In this document: in pieces, positions 56,769 to 64,000 of the stretch
Layout of the letters: every line of letters starts with the position of its first letter
Position numbering within the stretch: the first letter of the stretch is position 1
DNA from: Pseudoflavonifractor sp. An184
GTDB taxonomy: Bacteria > Bacillota > Clostridia > Oscillospirales > Oscillospiraceae
Assembly (NCBI RefSeq): GCF_002160305.1
Contig: NZ_NFKI01000005.1
Coordinates: 1-64,000 of the forward strand
Direction of reading: 5' to 3'
DNA: 64,000 nucleotides
Notes under the pieces: model-generated
Databases searched by the model: none
The model's input: the letters and a program-made list of their open reading frames with translations, nothing else
Told to the model about the DNA's origin: nothing
Position numbers and translations under genes: made by a program

Positions 56769-58034
56769 ATGCTGCGCAGGCTGCGGCTGAAATTTATCCT
56801 CACCAATATGCTGCTGGTGACGGTGGTGCTGCTGGCGGTGTTCGGGGCGCTGATGATTTCCACGGCTCAGCAGCTGGAGCGGGAGAGTGCCGCCGCCATG
56901 AAGCTGGCCCTGCGCCAGGACGGCATCCCGCCCCAGCTGGAACTGCATCTGCCCGACCAGGGCGGGGCGCGGGAGTGGCGTTGGGCCATCCCTGTATTCT
57001 GTATCACCATTCAGAAAGACGGAACCATCACCCTGGAGGAGGGCAGCCAGGTCAAGGTCACAGAGGAGACCCTGGCCCAGGCGGTCCAGGCGGTCCGGGA
57101 CGCCCAGACCCCCTCCGGCACCTTGCAGAATCTTGGTCTGCGGTTCCAGCAGGAGCAGCTCTCCGACGGCCGGGTGCGCATCGCCTTCTCCGACCTCAGC
57201 TGGGAGCGGGCCTCTCTGGGACGGCTGATGCTCAACTCTCTGCTCATCGGCGGGGCGGCTCTGGCGGTGTTCTTCGCCATCAGCCTGTTTTTGGCCCGGC
57301 TGTCCCTGAAGCCGGTGGAGAGGGCCTGGACCCAGCAGAGGCAGTTTGTGGCCGACGCCTCCCACGAGCTGAAGACCCCCCTCACGGTGATTCTGGCCAA
57401 CACCGGGATCATGGCCGCCCACCCGGACGCCACGGTGTCCTCCCAGCGCAAGTGGCTGGGCTACATCCAGGAGGAGGCCCAGCGGATGAAGGAGCTGGTG
57501 GAGGACATGCTCTTTCTGGCCAAGCACGACGGGGCGGAGCGGCCCAAGGACTCCCGCACAGTCAATTTCAGCGACCTGGTCACCGGGTGCGTGCTGCGCT
57601 TCGAGTCGGTGGCCTTTGAGCGGCAGGTGGAGCTGAACAGCCACATCCAGCCCGATCTCTCCCTCTCTGGGGAGCCGGACAGCCTGGAACGGCTGGTGAT
57701 GATCCTGCTGGACAACGCGGTGAAATACGCCGGGGAAGCGGGAAGGGTGGACGTGGACCTCTCCCGCCGGCAGGAGCGGGCGGTCCTCTCGGTGCGGAAC
57801 ACCGGCGAGCCCATCCCCCCGGAACACCTGGAGCACCTGTTTGAGCGGTTCTACCGGGTGGACGGCTCCCGCAGCCGGAAGGAGGGGGGCTACGGTCTGG
57901 GGCTGGCCATCGCCCACACCATCGCCCAGTCCCACCGGGGGCAGATCGAGGTCCGCAGCAGCCGGGAGGAGGGCACCGTCTTTACCGTCACCCTCCCCCA
58001 CGGCCGGACGGAGGGCAAATTCCCTGTCTTTTAA
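56769..58034 (+). CDS. Sensor histidine kinase
   Basis: A 421-residue kinase. TM1 is at about 8-35, followed by a short external domain of about 120 residues and TM2 near 155-178. No clear HAMP domain follows; the H-box is DASHELKTPLTVILANTG, then N-box LDNAVKYAG and G-box KEGGYGLGLAIA. It pairs with the regulator upstream. The signal is unknown. A strong terminator follows. Confidence 0.93.
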   Translation: MLRRLRLKFILTNMLLVTVVLLAVFGALMISTAQQLERESAAAMKLALRQDGIPPQLELHLPDQGGAREWRWAIPVFCITIQKDGTITLEEGSQVKVTEETLAQAVQAVRDAQTPSGTLQNLGLRFQQEQLSDGRVRIAFSDLSWERASLGRLMLNSLLIGGAALAVFFAISLFLARLSLKPVERAWTQQRQFVADASHELKTPLTVILANTGIMAAHPDATVSSQRKWLGYIQEEAQRMKELVEDMLFLAKHDGAERPKDSRTVNFSDLVTGCVLRFESVAFERQVELNSHIQPDLSLSGEPDSLERLVMILLDNAVKYAGEAGRVDVDLSRRQERAVLSVRNTGEPIPPEHLEHLFERFYRVDGSRSRKEGGYGLGLAIAHTIAQSHRGQIEVRSSREEGTVFTVTLPHGRTEGKFPVF

Positions 58035-58051
58035 ATCCGCTTGAAACGCAC

Positions 58052-58100
58052 AGGCCCCGCCCCACAGCGCGTCTCCGCGCGTGAGGCGGGGCCTCATTTT
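58052..58100 (+). terminator. Terminator of the two-component pair
   Basis: AGGCCCCGCC (58052-58061) and GGCGGGGCCT (58085-58094) pair, with an inner CGCG stem, then a T-rich stretch. Confidence 0.85.
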
Positions 58101-58124
58101 ATTTTCAGTGTTTCAATGGATGGG

Positions 58125-58619
58125 TCATTTTCCCCGCTGCCGCACCAGCTCGATGGCCTCCTTGCCGGACAGGTGCTCCACTGTCATCTCCAGCATGCAC
58201 AGGGGCGCCCACTCCCGGTCGATGGCCCCGTCCCGGTTCTCCCTGCTGCCGGCGGGGGCGTACTTCACCGCCAGCTTCTCGATGGCGGCGCGCTTCTCCC
58301 CGTCCTCCTCCAAAATTCGGACGGTGCCGAAGGCGATGACGCTGCGGAAGTAGGTGGTGTACTCCTCCGGGACAATGTGATCCTGGTCGATGACACAGAA
58401 GGAGGCCCTGGGGCAGCTCCGAATGGCGTCCACCTTGTGGCCCGATTTGGCGGAGTGGAAGTAGAGCTTCCCGTCCGCGTACACATAGCTGAGGGGGACG
58501 GCGTAGGGCCAGCCTCCGTCGCCGGTCAGGGCCAGCACCCCGGAGGTCCCCCGCTCCAGAACCGCCCGGCACTCCTCCGGGGACAGGGCCTGCTTGAAGC
58601 GGCGCATGGGACGAAACAT
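58125..58619 (-). CDS. Pyridoxamine 5'-phosphate oxidase-family flavin-binding protein
   Basis: A 164-residue split-barrel protein. Family segments are RFKQALSPEECRAVLERGTSGVLAL, GWPYAVPLSYVYADGKLYFHSAKSGHKVDAIR (flavin-phosphate contacts) and SVIAFGTVRIL. Members of this clade (often named NimA-like) bind FMN, heme or F420; nitroimidazole resistance is one known role. ATG 58619 follows GAGAGGAGCG. The gene is third on the strand after the coiled-coil and sirtuin genes, with a 150-base gap. Confidence 0.87.
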   Translation of the reverse strand: MFRPMRRFKQALSPEECRAVLERGTSGVLALTGDGGWPYAVPLSYVYADGKLYFHSAKSGHKVDAIRSCPRASFCVIDQDHIVPEEYTTYFRSVIAFGTVRILEEDGEKRAAIEKLAVKYAPAGSRENRDGAIDREWAPLCMLEMTVEHLSGKEAIELVRQRGK

Positions 58620-58770
58620 AGAGATCGCTCCTCTCATCTCCCCGCTCCTGCCGGAGGCGGGGCGCTGGTTTCAAAATCACAGCGGACCGGCCGGGGGCCG
58701 GGGTCCGCCAAGGAAAGTGGGCGGCCGGAGCAGTTCCAGCCGCCCAGCTTTTTATGCTGCCGGGGCAAAT
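58620..58770. other. Spacer with hairpins between sirtuin and oxidase-like genes
   Basis: GGGCGGC and GCCGCCC pair near 58718-58745 and are followed on the plus strand by CTTTTT. A GGACCGGCC/GGCCGGGGTCC stem lies just before. The hairpin could limit read-through from the sirtuin gene. Confidence 0.4.
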
Positions 58771-59496
58771 TCACCCATTCACCTGAATCTGTCCCAGAAT
58801 CTCCCCGATGGGTCCGGTGAGCACCAGATCGGCCCTCCGGTCATAGGGGGTGGGGGTCTTGTTGATGAGGACCAGCCGGTCCCCCCGGTAGTAGTTGATG
58901 AGCCCGGCGGCGGGGTAGACCACCAGGGAGGTCCCCCCGATGATGAGCAGGTCGGCCTGCCGCAGGTCGGCCACCGCCCCCTCCAGCACATGGGCGTCCA
59001 GGCTCTCCTCATAGAGGACCACCTCCGGCTTTACGATCCCGCCGCAGGCACACCGGGGCACCCCCTCACACTCCGCCAGGAACCGGGTGGGATAGGGCTT
59101 TCCGCACCTCATGCACCGGTTGCGCAGCACCGAGCCGTGGAGCTCCCACACCCGCCGGGACCCCGCCTCCTGGTGGAGGCCGTCGATGTTCTGGGTGATG
59201 ACGCTGCGCAGCTTTCCCGCCGCCTCCAGCTCGGCCAGCTTCTTATGGGCGGCGTTGGGCTTGGCCCCGGGGTTGAGCATCTTGTCCCGGTAGAAACGGA
59301 AAAACTCCTCTGGGTGGGCGTCAAAGAAGCTGCGGCTGAGCATGGTCTCCGGGGGGAATTTGTAGTGCTGATTGTAGAGACCGTCGGGGCTCCGGAAATC
59401 CTTAATTCCTGATTCGGTGCTCACTCCCGCACCGCCGAAAAAGACAATGTTATGGCTCTGGTCAATCCAGCTCTGAAGGGTCTCCAGCTCGCTCAT
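58771..59496 (-). CDS. NAD-dependent protein deacylase, sirtuin family
   Basis: A 241-residue Sir2 protein. It has NAD-binding GAGVSTESGIKDFRS, QNIDGLHQEAG with the active-site His in LHGS, a zinc ribbon (CMRCGKPY...CACGG) and the late GGTSLVVYPAAGL. It removes acyl groups from lysines using NAD. Its ATG overlaps the stop of the coiled-coil gene by four bases (ATGA), so the two are coupled. Confidence 0.95.
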   Translation of the reverse strand: MSELETLQSWIDQSHNIVFFGGAGVSTESGIKDFRSPDGLYNQHYKFPPETMLSRSFFDAHPEEFFRFYRDKMLNPGAKPNAAHKKLAELEAAGKLRSVITQNIDGLHQEAGSRRVWELHGSVLRNRCMRCGKPYPTRFLAECEGVPRCACGGIVKPEVVLYEESLDAHVLEGAVADLRQADLLIIGGTSLVVYPAAGLINYYRGDRLVLINKTPTPYDRRADLVLTGPIGEILGQIQVNG

Positions 59497-60488
59497 ACGG
59501 GGACCGCCTCCCCTGTCTCCGCTTCGCTCTGGAGCTGTGCCCGGCTCTGGGCGGTGAGCAGGCGCTCCCGCTCCCAGTCCAGCTGTCCCTGTTTCTCCTC
59601 CAGATTCTCCCGCTCGTCCCGCAGGCGGACAATGAGCCGCTCCACCCGCTGGGTCACCGCCTCCACCTGCTCCTGGGCCTCCCGGATGCGGCTCTGAACA
59701 AACAGGTCGGCAAACAGACCGTCAAAGAAGTAGTCGGCAAAGACGGCAAAGTCCCCCAGTTCCACATCGGGCACCTGCTCCGAGGACACATCGGCCAGCT
59801 CCGTGCGGAAGCGGCTCAGGGCCCGGCGTGCCTCATATGCGGCGTCCTGGGCGTCGTCCAGGCAGCCGTGCTTGGCAAAGGTGGCCATGATGCCGCCCCC
59901 CACCATATCCCAGACGCCCCAATTTTCCGCGCCGCTCAGGTCGCCGCTCATCTCCTCCAGGGCCCGCTGGGCGGCCAGACCGGCCTGGATGGCCTCCTGG
60001 ATCTCCCGCAGCTCCCCGGCGGTGCGCTCCTGCTCCTGGGCCAGCTGGCCCAGCCGTTGGGACTGGGCGCCCCCCTGGCTGCGCAGCACCGCCTCCTTTT
60101 CATCCAGCAGGGCCTGGTACTGTTTCTCCAGTCCCTGCAGGCTCTCCTTCTCCTGCGCAAAGTCCCGGAGCCGCCGGTCCAGATCCTCCAGGTCCCACTT
60201 GGCCGCGTCGTACCGGGCCTTGGCCATGGCGGCCTCCCGGCGCTCCTCCGCCTTCCGGCTCTCCAGATCCCCCTGGATTCTGGCCAGGAAGGACACCAGG
60301 GACATGCGCTCCAGCTCCTCCACGTCCCCCTGCTCCTTCTCCAGGACCGCCCGGGCCTCCTCCTCCGCCTGACGGCGGCGGACACTCTGCTCCTTCAGGT
60401 CCTGGAGAATCACATCCAGCTTCCGGGACCGCTCCATCTTCTGCCGGGCGCGCTCCAGCTCCCGGTCAATCTCCTGTATGCTCCGCAT
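59493..60488 (-). CDS. Coiled-coil protein of unknown function
   Basis: A 331-residue protein, mostly charged heptad-like helix (residues about 5-190 and 270-325, with runs such as QEIDRELERARQKMERSRKLD). A Gly/aromatic patch (GAENWGVWDMVGGGIMATFAKHG) lies at the centre and may fold the two coils back. No signal peptide or catalytic motif is seen. ATG 60488 follows GAGAGGAGCGG. It is coupled to the sirtuin gene, which might act on it or share its pathway. I do not recognise a family. Confidence 0.8.
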   Translation of the reverse strand: MRSIQEIDRELERARQKMERSRKLDVILQDLKEQSVRRRQAEEEARAVLEKEQGDVEELERMSLVSFLARIQGDLESRKAEERREAAMAKARYDAAKWDLEDLDRRLRDFAQEKESLQGLEKQYQALLDEKEAVLRSQGGAQSQRLGQLAQEQERTAGELREIQEAIQAGLAAQRALEEMSGDLSGAENWGVWDMVGGGIMATFAKHGCLDDAQDAAYEARRALSRFRTELADVSSEQVPDVELGDFAVFADYFFDGLFADLFVQSRIREAQEQVEAVTQRVERLIVRLRDERENLEEKQGQLDWERERLLTAQSRAQLQSEAETGEAVPV

Positions 60489-60614
60489 GTATTTTACCGC
60501 TCCTCTCACGTCTCTCTCCTGCTGATCTCGTGCCGTTTCCAGCGCTTTTCCATTTCTCCGCCCTTCATTATACCATCCGCTTTGTCTTTTTTCCACAAAA
60601 ATTCTGCCCCAGCG

Positions 60615-60643
60615 GCATATTTTTCGCGGAGCGGGCCATACTG
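60615..60643 (+). promoter_or_regulatory. Forespore (sigma-G/F-type) promoter of spoVAD
   Basis: GCATA (60615-60619), 17 bases, CATACTG (60637-60643) match the sigma-G/F consensus (GMATA and CATAMTA) at all but the last base. The start point would be about 20 bases before the GGAGGAGGT ribosome site. Confidence 0.75.
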
Positions 60644-60672
60644 GTCCTATCGGTTTGGGAGGAGGTACGCCC

Positions 60673-61695
60673 ATGAGCACAAAAAAGATCGGGCGGCAGA
60701 CGGCGGCGCTGGCCGCGCCGCCCTCCATCCTCTGCGCCGCCAATGTGGTGGGGCGCATGGAGGGAGAGGGCCCTCTGGCCGCCTGCTTTGACGATATCGA
60801 CCAGGACGACACCTTTGGGGAGGCCACCTGGGAGCAGTCCGAGCGGGCCATGCAGCAGAAGGCCCTGGCCCTTGCACTCCAAAAAGGGGGGCTCACCGCC
60901 CAGCAGCTGGACTATCTGTTCGCCGGCGACCTGCTCAACCAGTGCGTCAGCTCCTCCTACGCGGCCCGGGAGCAGAAAATCCCCTTCTTCGGTCTGTACG
61001 GGGCCTGCTCTACCTTCGGGGAGGGACTGATTTTGGCGGCCATGGCCCTGGACGGAGGCTTTGCTGAGCGGGCGGGGGTGGTGGTCTCCTCCCACTTCTG
61101 CACGGCGGAGCGCCAGTACCGCACCCCCCTGGAGTACGGCTGCCAGCGCACCCCCACCGCCCAGTGGACGGTGACGGGGGCGGGGGCGGTCATTCTCCAG
61201 CGGGGGGGAGACGGCCCCTGTATCACCCATGTCACGCCGGGAAAGATCGTGGACAAGGGGGTCACCGACACCAACAACATGGGGGCGGCTATGGCCCCCG
61301 CTGCCTATGACACCCTGTGCGCCCACTTTCAGGACACCGGCCGGGGGCCGGATTTCTACGACTGCATCGTCACCGGCGACCTGGGGGAGCTGGGGGGTGA
61401 GCTGCTGTGCGAGCTGTTCCGCCGGGATGGGGTGGACCTTTCCCCCAGCTACACCGACTGCGGCAGGCTGATATTCGACAGCCGGCGCCAGGACGTCCAC
61501 TGCGGGGGCTCCGGCTGCGGCTGTTCCGCCGCGGTGTTCACCGGCTATCTCCTTCGGGAGCTGCGGGCGGGGCGGATCAAGCACCTGCTGTTCTGCCCCA
61601 CCGGGGCCCTCCACTCCCCCACCACCGCCTTTCAGGGGGAGAGCATCCCCGGCATCTGCCACGCCGTGGCTGTCTCCGCCCGGCGGGACTCCTGA
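60673..61695 (+). CDS. spoVAD: Stage V sporulation protein AD
   Basis: A 340-residue SpoVAD with a thiolase-like fold. Family segments are FDDIDQDDTFGEATWEQSERAM, YGACSTFGEG and HCGGSGCGCSA. It binds dipicolinic acid and works with the SpoVA membrane channel to load it into the forespore and release it at germination. ATG 60673 follows GGAGGAGGT. spoVAE follows after 24 bases. spoVAC, usually directly upstream, is not here. Confidence 0.96.
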   Translation: MSTKKIGRQTAALAAPPSILCAANVVGRMEGEGPLAACFDDIDQDDTFGEATWEQSERAMQQKALALALQKGGLTAQQLDYLFAGDLLNQCVSSSYAAREQKIPFFGLYGACSTFGEGLILAAMALDGGFAERAGVVVSSHFCTAERQYRTPLEYGCQRTPTAQWTVTGAGAVILQRGGDGPCITHVTPGKIVDKGVTDTNNMGAAMAPAAYDTLCAHFQDTGRGPDFYDCIVTGDLGELGGELLCELFRRDGVDLSPSYTDCGRLIFDSRRQDVHCGGSGCGCSAAVFTGYLLRELRAGRIKHLLFCPTGALHSPTTAFQGESIPGICHAVAVSARRDS

Positions 61696-61719
61696 CGGTC
61701 TGGGAAAGAAGGTTTTTGT

Positions 61720-62076
61720 ATGGAGTATCTCAACGCCTTTCTCTGCGGCGGCGCGCTGTGCGCTCTGGGCCAGCTGCTCATTGACAAGACCAAGCTCACC
61801 CCCGCCAAGATTCTGGTGTGCTATGTCACCGCCGGGGTGATTCTGAGCGCGCTGGGGATCTACCAGTACGTGGCTGACTGGGGCGGGGCCGGGGCCGCCG
61901 TCCCCCTCACCGGCTTCGGCAACACTCTGGCCAAGGGGGTGCGGGAGGCTGTGGCCCAGCAGGGACTTTTGGGCGCCCTCACCGGGGGCATCACCGCCAC
62001 CGCCGGCGGGATCGCCGCCGCCATCTTCTTCGGCTTTCTGGTGGCCCTGATTTTCAAGGCCAAGCCGAAGCGCTGA
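61720..62076 (+). CDS. spoVAE: Stage V sporulation protein AE
   Basis: A 118-residue membrane protein with about four hydrophobic helices (YLNAFLCGGALCALGQLLIDKTKLTPAKILV...). The conserved GFGNTLAKGVREAV segment matches SpoVAE (and the related SpoVAC), part of the dipicolinate channel in the spore inner membrane. AAGAAGG precedes the ATG. It shares the sigma-G-like promoter with spoVAD. Confidence 0.94.
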   Translation: MEYLNAFLCGGALCALGQLLIDKTKLTPAKILVCYVTAGVILSALGIYQYVADWGGAGAAVPLTGFGNTLAKGVREAVAQQGLLGALTGGITATAGGIAAAIFFGFLVALIFKAKPKR

Positions 62077-62086
62077 CATAAAAATG

Positions 62087-62213
62087 CCGTTACTTTTGCG
62101 CCGCACAACGGCGCAAAAGTCCGCGCTTCGCTTGCCGGAATCCTTGCACAGCAAGGCTTCCGGGGCATTTGATTCCATTCGAGGCGGGCGGCTGCCCCCT
62201 CGAGCTCCCCCGC
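62087..62213 (-). repeat. Dispersed intergenic repeat, copy 3
   Basis: Read on the minus strand this matches copy 2 (13581-13695) across its length, and its end (AAAGTAACGGCATTTTT) matches copy 1 (1-66). It contains GGCGGGGGAGCTCGAGGGG, AATGGAATCAAATGCCCCGG and a small GCGCCG/CGGCGC hairpin. It lies directly after spoVAE. Confidence 0.78.
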
Positions 62214-62260
62214 CAGCACTCGGGCGGATTCGTCTGAACAGAGGTTTTTCGACAAGCTGA

Positions 62261-62292
62261 CGTGCGGGCGGTTTCCACCCGCCCGCACGTCT
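62261..62292 (-). terminator. Hairpin at the end of the small HTH-like gene
   Basis: GACGTGCGGGCGG pairs with CCGCCCGCACGTC around a six-base loop, overlapping the stop of the minus-strand ORF. It lacks a strong T-run. Confidence 0.5.
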
Positions 62293-62461
62293 ATCGCTCC
62301 GGCCAGCGTCCCTCCAGCCGCTTGGTCTGGAGGGCCAGCGCGTGGACCCGCTCTCTGGACAGTCCGGTCCAGCGGGCGATCTGCGCTGAGGGAATCAAGG
62401 TCTCTTTCAGCATTCGGACCGCGATCTCCTCCCGGACCCGCGTATCTTCTTCCATACACAT
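62291..62461 (-). CDS. Small HTH-like protein, 56 residues
   Basis: A short frame: MCMEEDTRVREEIAVRML, then KETLIPSAQIARWTGLSRERVHALAL and a basic end. The centre resembles the terminal HTH-like repeat of Rpn/PD-(D/E)xK transposase-like proteins (x-I-A-x-x-T-G-L-S-x-E-x-V). AAAGGAGAG lies 6-8 bases before ATG 62461, with in-frame ATGs one and two codons around it. It could be a stand-alone remnant or a small regulator; it has no clear partner. Confidence 0.6.
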   Translation of the reverse strand: MCMEEDTRVREEIAVRMLKETLIPSAQIARWTGLSRERVHALALQTKRLEGRWPER

Positions 62462-62672
62462 ATACATCTCTCCTTTATCTAACCGCTCTGCCTATTATTG
62501 GTGCATTCTTTTCCTATATTCCCTCTTCATCCCCGCTCTGCCGGTATTAAAGCATGTATAACTATCATAACTCATCTGCGTGTATTGCACAATATTTTTA
62601 AGTGCATTAAACACTGTTTTTGAAACTGACCATCTCTTATGCTGAGTGCATCAAACGCAGGAGGGTATGGGC

Positions 62673-63029
62673 ATGCGACAGACCTATAAGCCAAGCAACG
62701 TGGAAATCGGCGCCCGAATCCGCGTCGCCCGGGAGGCCGCCGCTTTGACCAGGGAGCGCTTTGCCGAGCTGACGGGCATTTCCGCCCAATTTGCGGCAGA
62801 CCTGGAGCGCGGGCGTACCGGGGCCTCTCTGGAGACCATCAGCCGAATCTGTCTGGCGCTGGGCGTCTCTGCGGACCAGCTCCTGCTGGGCGCGCTTCCC
62901 GGGCCCGGGGACGAGGCCCGTCAGATCCAGGCCATGCTGGAGGAGGTCGATCCCAAATACCGCCCCTATCTGATCTCCTCCCTCCGCAGCCAGATCGAGC
63001 TGATCCAGGCGCTGAAACAGCCGGACTGA
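62673..63029 (+). CDS. XRE-family regulator, first of a tandem pair
   Basis: A 118-residue protein with an N-terminal Cro/XRE HTH (IGARIRVAREAAALTRERFAELTGISAQFAADLERGRTGASLETISRICLALG, read in parts). The C-terminal tail ends SSLRSQIELIQAL. ATG 62673 is chosen because AGGAGGG lies 7 bases before it. The next gene encodes a paralogue with the same tail, 15 bases downstream. The target is unknown. Confidence 0.88.
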   Translation: MRQTYKPSNVEIGARIRVAREAAALTRERFAELTGISAQFAADLERGRTGASLETISRICLALGVSADQLLLGALPGPGDEARQIQAMLEEVDPKYRPYLISSLRSQIELIQALKQPD

Positions 63030-63044
63030 TGGGAGGTGTCCTTG

Positions 63045-63413
63045 ATGGCGCGCACTTACACCCAGATGAATCGGGAATTGGGCTCCCGCATTCGAGCCAG
63101 ACGGGAGGCCCTTGGGATCAGCCGGGAGGCGCTGGCGGAACGGTTGGACGTAACGCCCCACTATCTGGGCGAGGTGGAGCGTGGGAGTACCGGCCTGGCC
63201 CTGCCCACCTATAAGCGGGTATGCGAGGTGCTGGGCGTTCAGGACAGTTTCCTTCTGTTTGGAGAGCAGGTCCCCGCCCAGGCATCTGCGGAGGAGATTC
63301 GAAACTTTCTCTCCGGCGTCTCCCCCTGCCTCTATCCCCGCCTGATGGCCTCCCTCCGCAGTCAGATCGAGCTGATTGAAGCGGCGGAGCGCCTGGGCAC
63401 AGAATCAGTATAA
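63045..63413 (+). CDS. XRE-family regulator, second of a tandem pair
   Basis: A 122-residue paralogue of the preceding protein: the HTH RELGSRIRARREALGISREALAERLDVTPHYLGEVERG and a tail ending ASLRSQIELIEAA. GGGAGGTG lies 6 bases before ATG 63045. Both likely come from one duplication and are co-transcribed, ending at the terminator at 63440. They may form heterodimers (inference). Confidence 0.88.
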   Translation: MARTYTQMNRELGSRIRARREALGISREALAERLDVTPHYLGEVERGSTGLALPTYKRVCEVLGVQDSFLLFGEQVPAQASAEEIRNFLSGVSPCLYPRLMASLRSQIELIEAAERLGTESV

Positions 63414-63439
63414 TCCGCTCCCCCGTCGAAAACAGGCGA

Positions 63440-63472
63440 AACGCCGTCCCGGACTGCCGGGACGGCGTTTTT
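63440..63472 (+). terminator. Terminator after the tandem XRE genes
   Basis: AACGCCGTCCCGG (63440-63452) and CCGGGACGGCGTT (63457-63469) form a 13-bp stem with a four-base loop and a T-run. Confidence 0.92.
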
Positions 63473-63525
63473 GGTCTTATCAGCTCCCAAAATGGCTGCA
63501 AACTTCCCCAAACTGTGCCGGGGGG

Positions 63526-63554
63526 TTGCCAAACCGGCCATTCTCAGCTATAAT
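63526..63554 (+). promoter_or_regulatory. Promoter of the YitT-like gene
   Basis: TTGCCA (63526-63531), 17 bases, TATAAT (63549-63554). AAAGGAG and a TTG start follow. Confidence 0.75.
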
Positions 63555-63589
63555 AGAAGTGCGTGGAAGGCATCAAAGGAGTTGTTATT

Positions 63590-64000
63590 TTGTTTTCCCT
63601 CATAAAGCCGAAGAAATGTGCCCTGGCCCTGCTGGGCAGCGCCATTCTTGCCTTCGGCCTGTACAATGTCCATGCCCTGTCCGGTGTGACCGAGGGCGGT
63701 GTGCTGGGCATGACCCTGTTCCTGCACCACTGGGTGGGACTCTCCCCGGCGGTAACGGGACTGGTGATGAACGCAATCTGTTATCTCATGGGCTGGAAGC
63801 TGCTGGGGAAGGAGTTTATCGCCTACTCCATTGTGGCGGGGGGCGGATTCTCCCTGTTCTATGCCATCGTGGAGCAGTTTGACCCCCTGTGGCCCCAGCT
63901 GGCGGACCATCCCCTGCTGGCGGCGGTGCTGGGCGCGCTGTTCGTGGGCTGCGGCGTGGGGTTGAGCGTCCGGGCCGGCGGCGCGCCGGGCGGAGACGAC
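63590..64000 (+). CDS. YitT/YczE-like membrane protein, 5' part
   Basis: The first 137 codons of a membrane protein cut by the window edge. A TTG start at 63590 lies 8 bases after AAAGGAG; no in-frame ATG lies nearby. Four hydrophobic segments are visible: ALALLGSAILAFGLYNVHALSG, GMTLFLHHWVGLSPAVTGLVMN, FIAYSIVAGGGFSLFYAIVEQF and AAVLGALFVGCGVGLSVRAGG. The GVTEGGVLGMTLFL segment and layout fit the YitT/DUF161 family, of unknown transport role. The C-terminal domain is outside the window. Confidence 0.75.
   Translation, partial: MFSLIKPKKCALALLGSAILAFGLYNVHALSGVTEGGVLGMTLFLHHWVGLSPAVTGLVMNAICYLMGWKLLGKEFIAYSIVAGGGFSLFYAIVEQFDPLWPQLADHPLLAAVLGALFVGCGVGLSVRAGGAPGGDD

Noticed and set aside
1-64000. 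tRNA and rRNA genes, including a tRNA attachment site for the element
   Set aside because: No cloverleaf with a GTTCRA-type arm and no rRNA segment was recognised. The element's target is rlmD, not a tRNA gene.

Overview
The window reads as a chromosome segment of a spore-forming, GC-rich, anaerobic Clostridia member, most like the Oscillospiraceae (Flavonifractor/Lawsonibacter-type gut bacteria). The grounds are: spoVAD-spoVAE behind a sigma-G-like promoter, Gram-positive housekeeping operons (ylxM-ffh-rpsP-khpA-rimM, L10-leader-rplJ-rplL, yfmF-yfmH-lgt-folD), an LTA-synthase-like sulfatase, strong AGGAGG ribosome sites with some TTG/GTG starts, and GC-rich codon use. The genus is inference. 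No rRNA, tRNA or CRISPR array was found.

Layout: 1-8.9 kb holds a CstA-type transporter, an LTA-synthase-like enzyme and a potABCD polyamine uptake operon. 9-12.7 kb holds RluA-type pseudouridine synthase, DUF177-rpmF, rplJ-rplL and nrdR. 12.9-23 kb is a nitrogen/glutamate block: nitroreductase, a ureohydrolase with an altered metal site, an IclR regulator, an NRAMP-fold transporter without the metal-binding motif, glutaminase, a GyrI-like protein, GltS and a CitA/DcuS-type two-component system. Palindromes shared by the ureohydrolase and transporter promoters, and tandem sites next to the gltS promoter, suggest the wiring. 23-30.6 kb is housekeeping. 30.6-37.4 kb has an ABC exporter whose permease is fused to an M1 peptidase, an alpha/beta hydrolase and an OmpR/HK pair.

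37.59-54.33 kb is a mobilizable element of about 16.7 kb inserted in the 3' end of rlmD. It carries a large serine recombinase, a RhuM-family protein, a MobV relaxase, primase/helicase genes, an XRE regulator and a sigma factor. The two ends show a reciprocal tail swap: RlmD now ends in an element-encoded extension of about 100 residues, and the recombinase now ends in what looks like the original RlmD C-terminus, followed by the old rlmD terminator. A distinctly AT-richer cargo (46.4-54.0 kb) encodes a small HTH protein, HsdR, a fused HsdM-HsdS protein, an unrecognised protein with a HEPN-like motif and zinc ribbons, and a DUF2971 protein. This is a candidate compound defence system, and the most interesting part of the window.

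54.3-64 kb returns to host: the rest of rlmD, an OmpR/HK pair, a coiled-coil protein, a sirtuin, a flavin-type oxidase-fold protein, spoVAD-spoVAE, a dispersed repeat (three copies in the window), a 56-residue HTH-like ORF, two tandem XRE paralogues and the start of a YitT-like membrane protein cut by the window edge.
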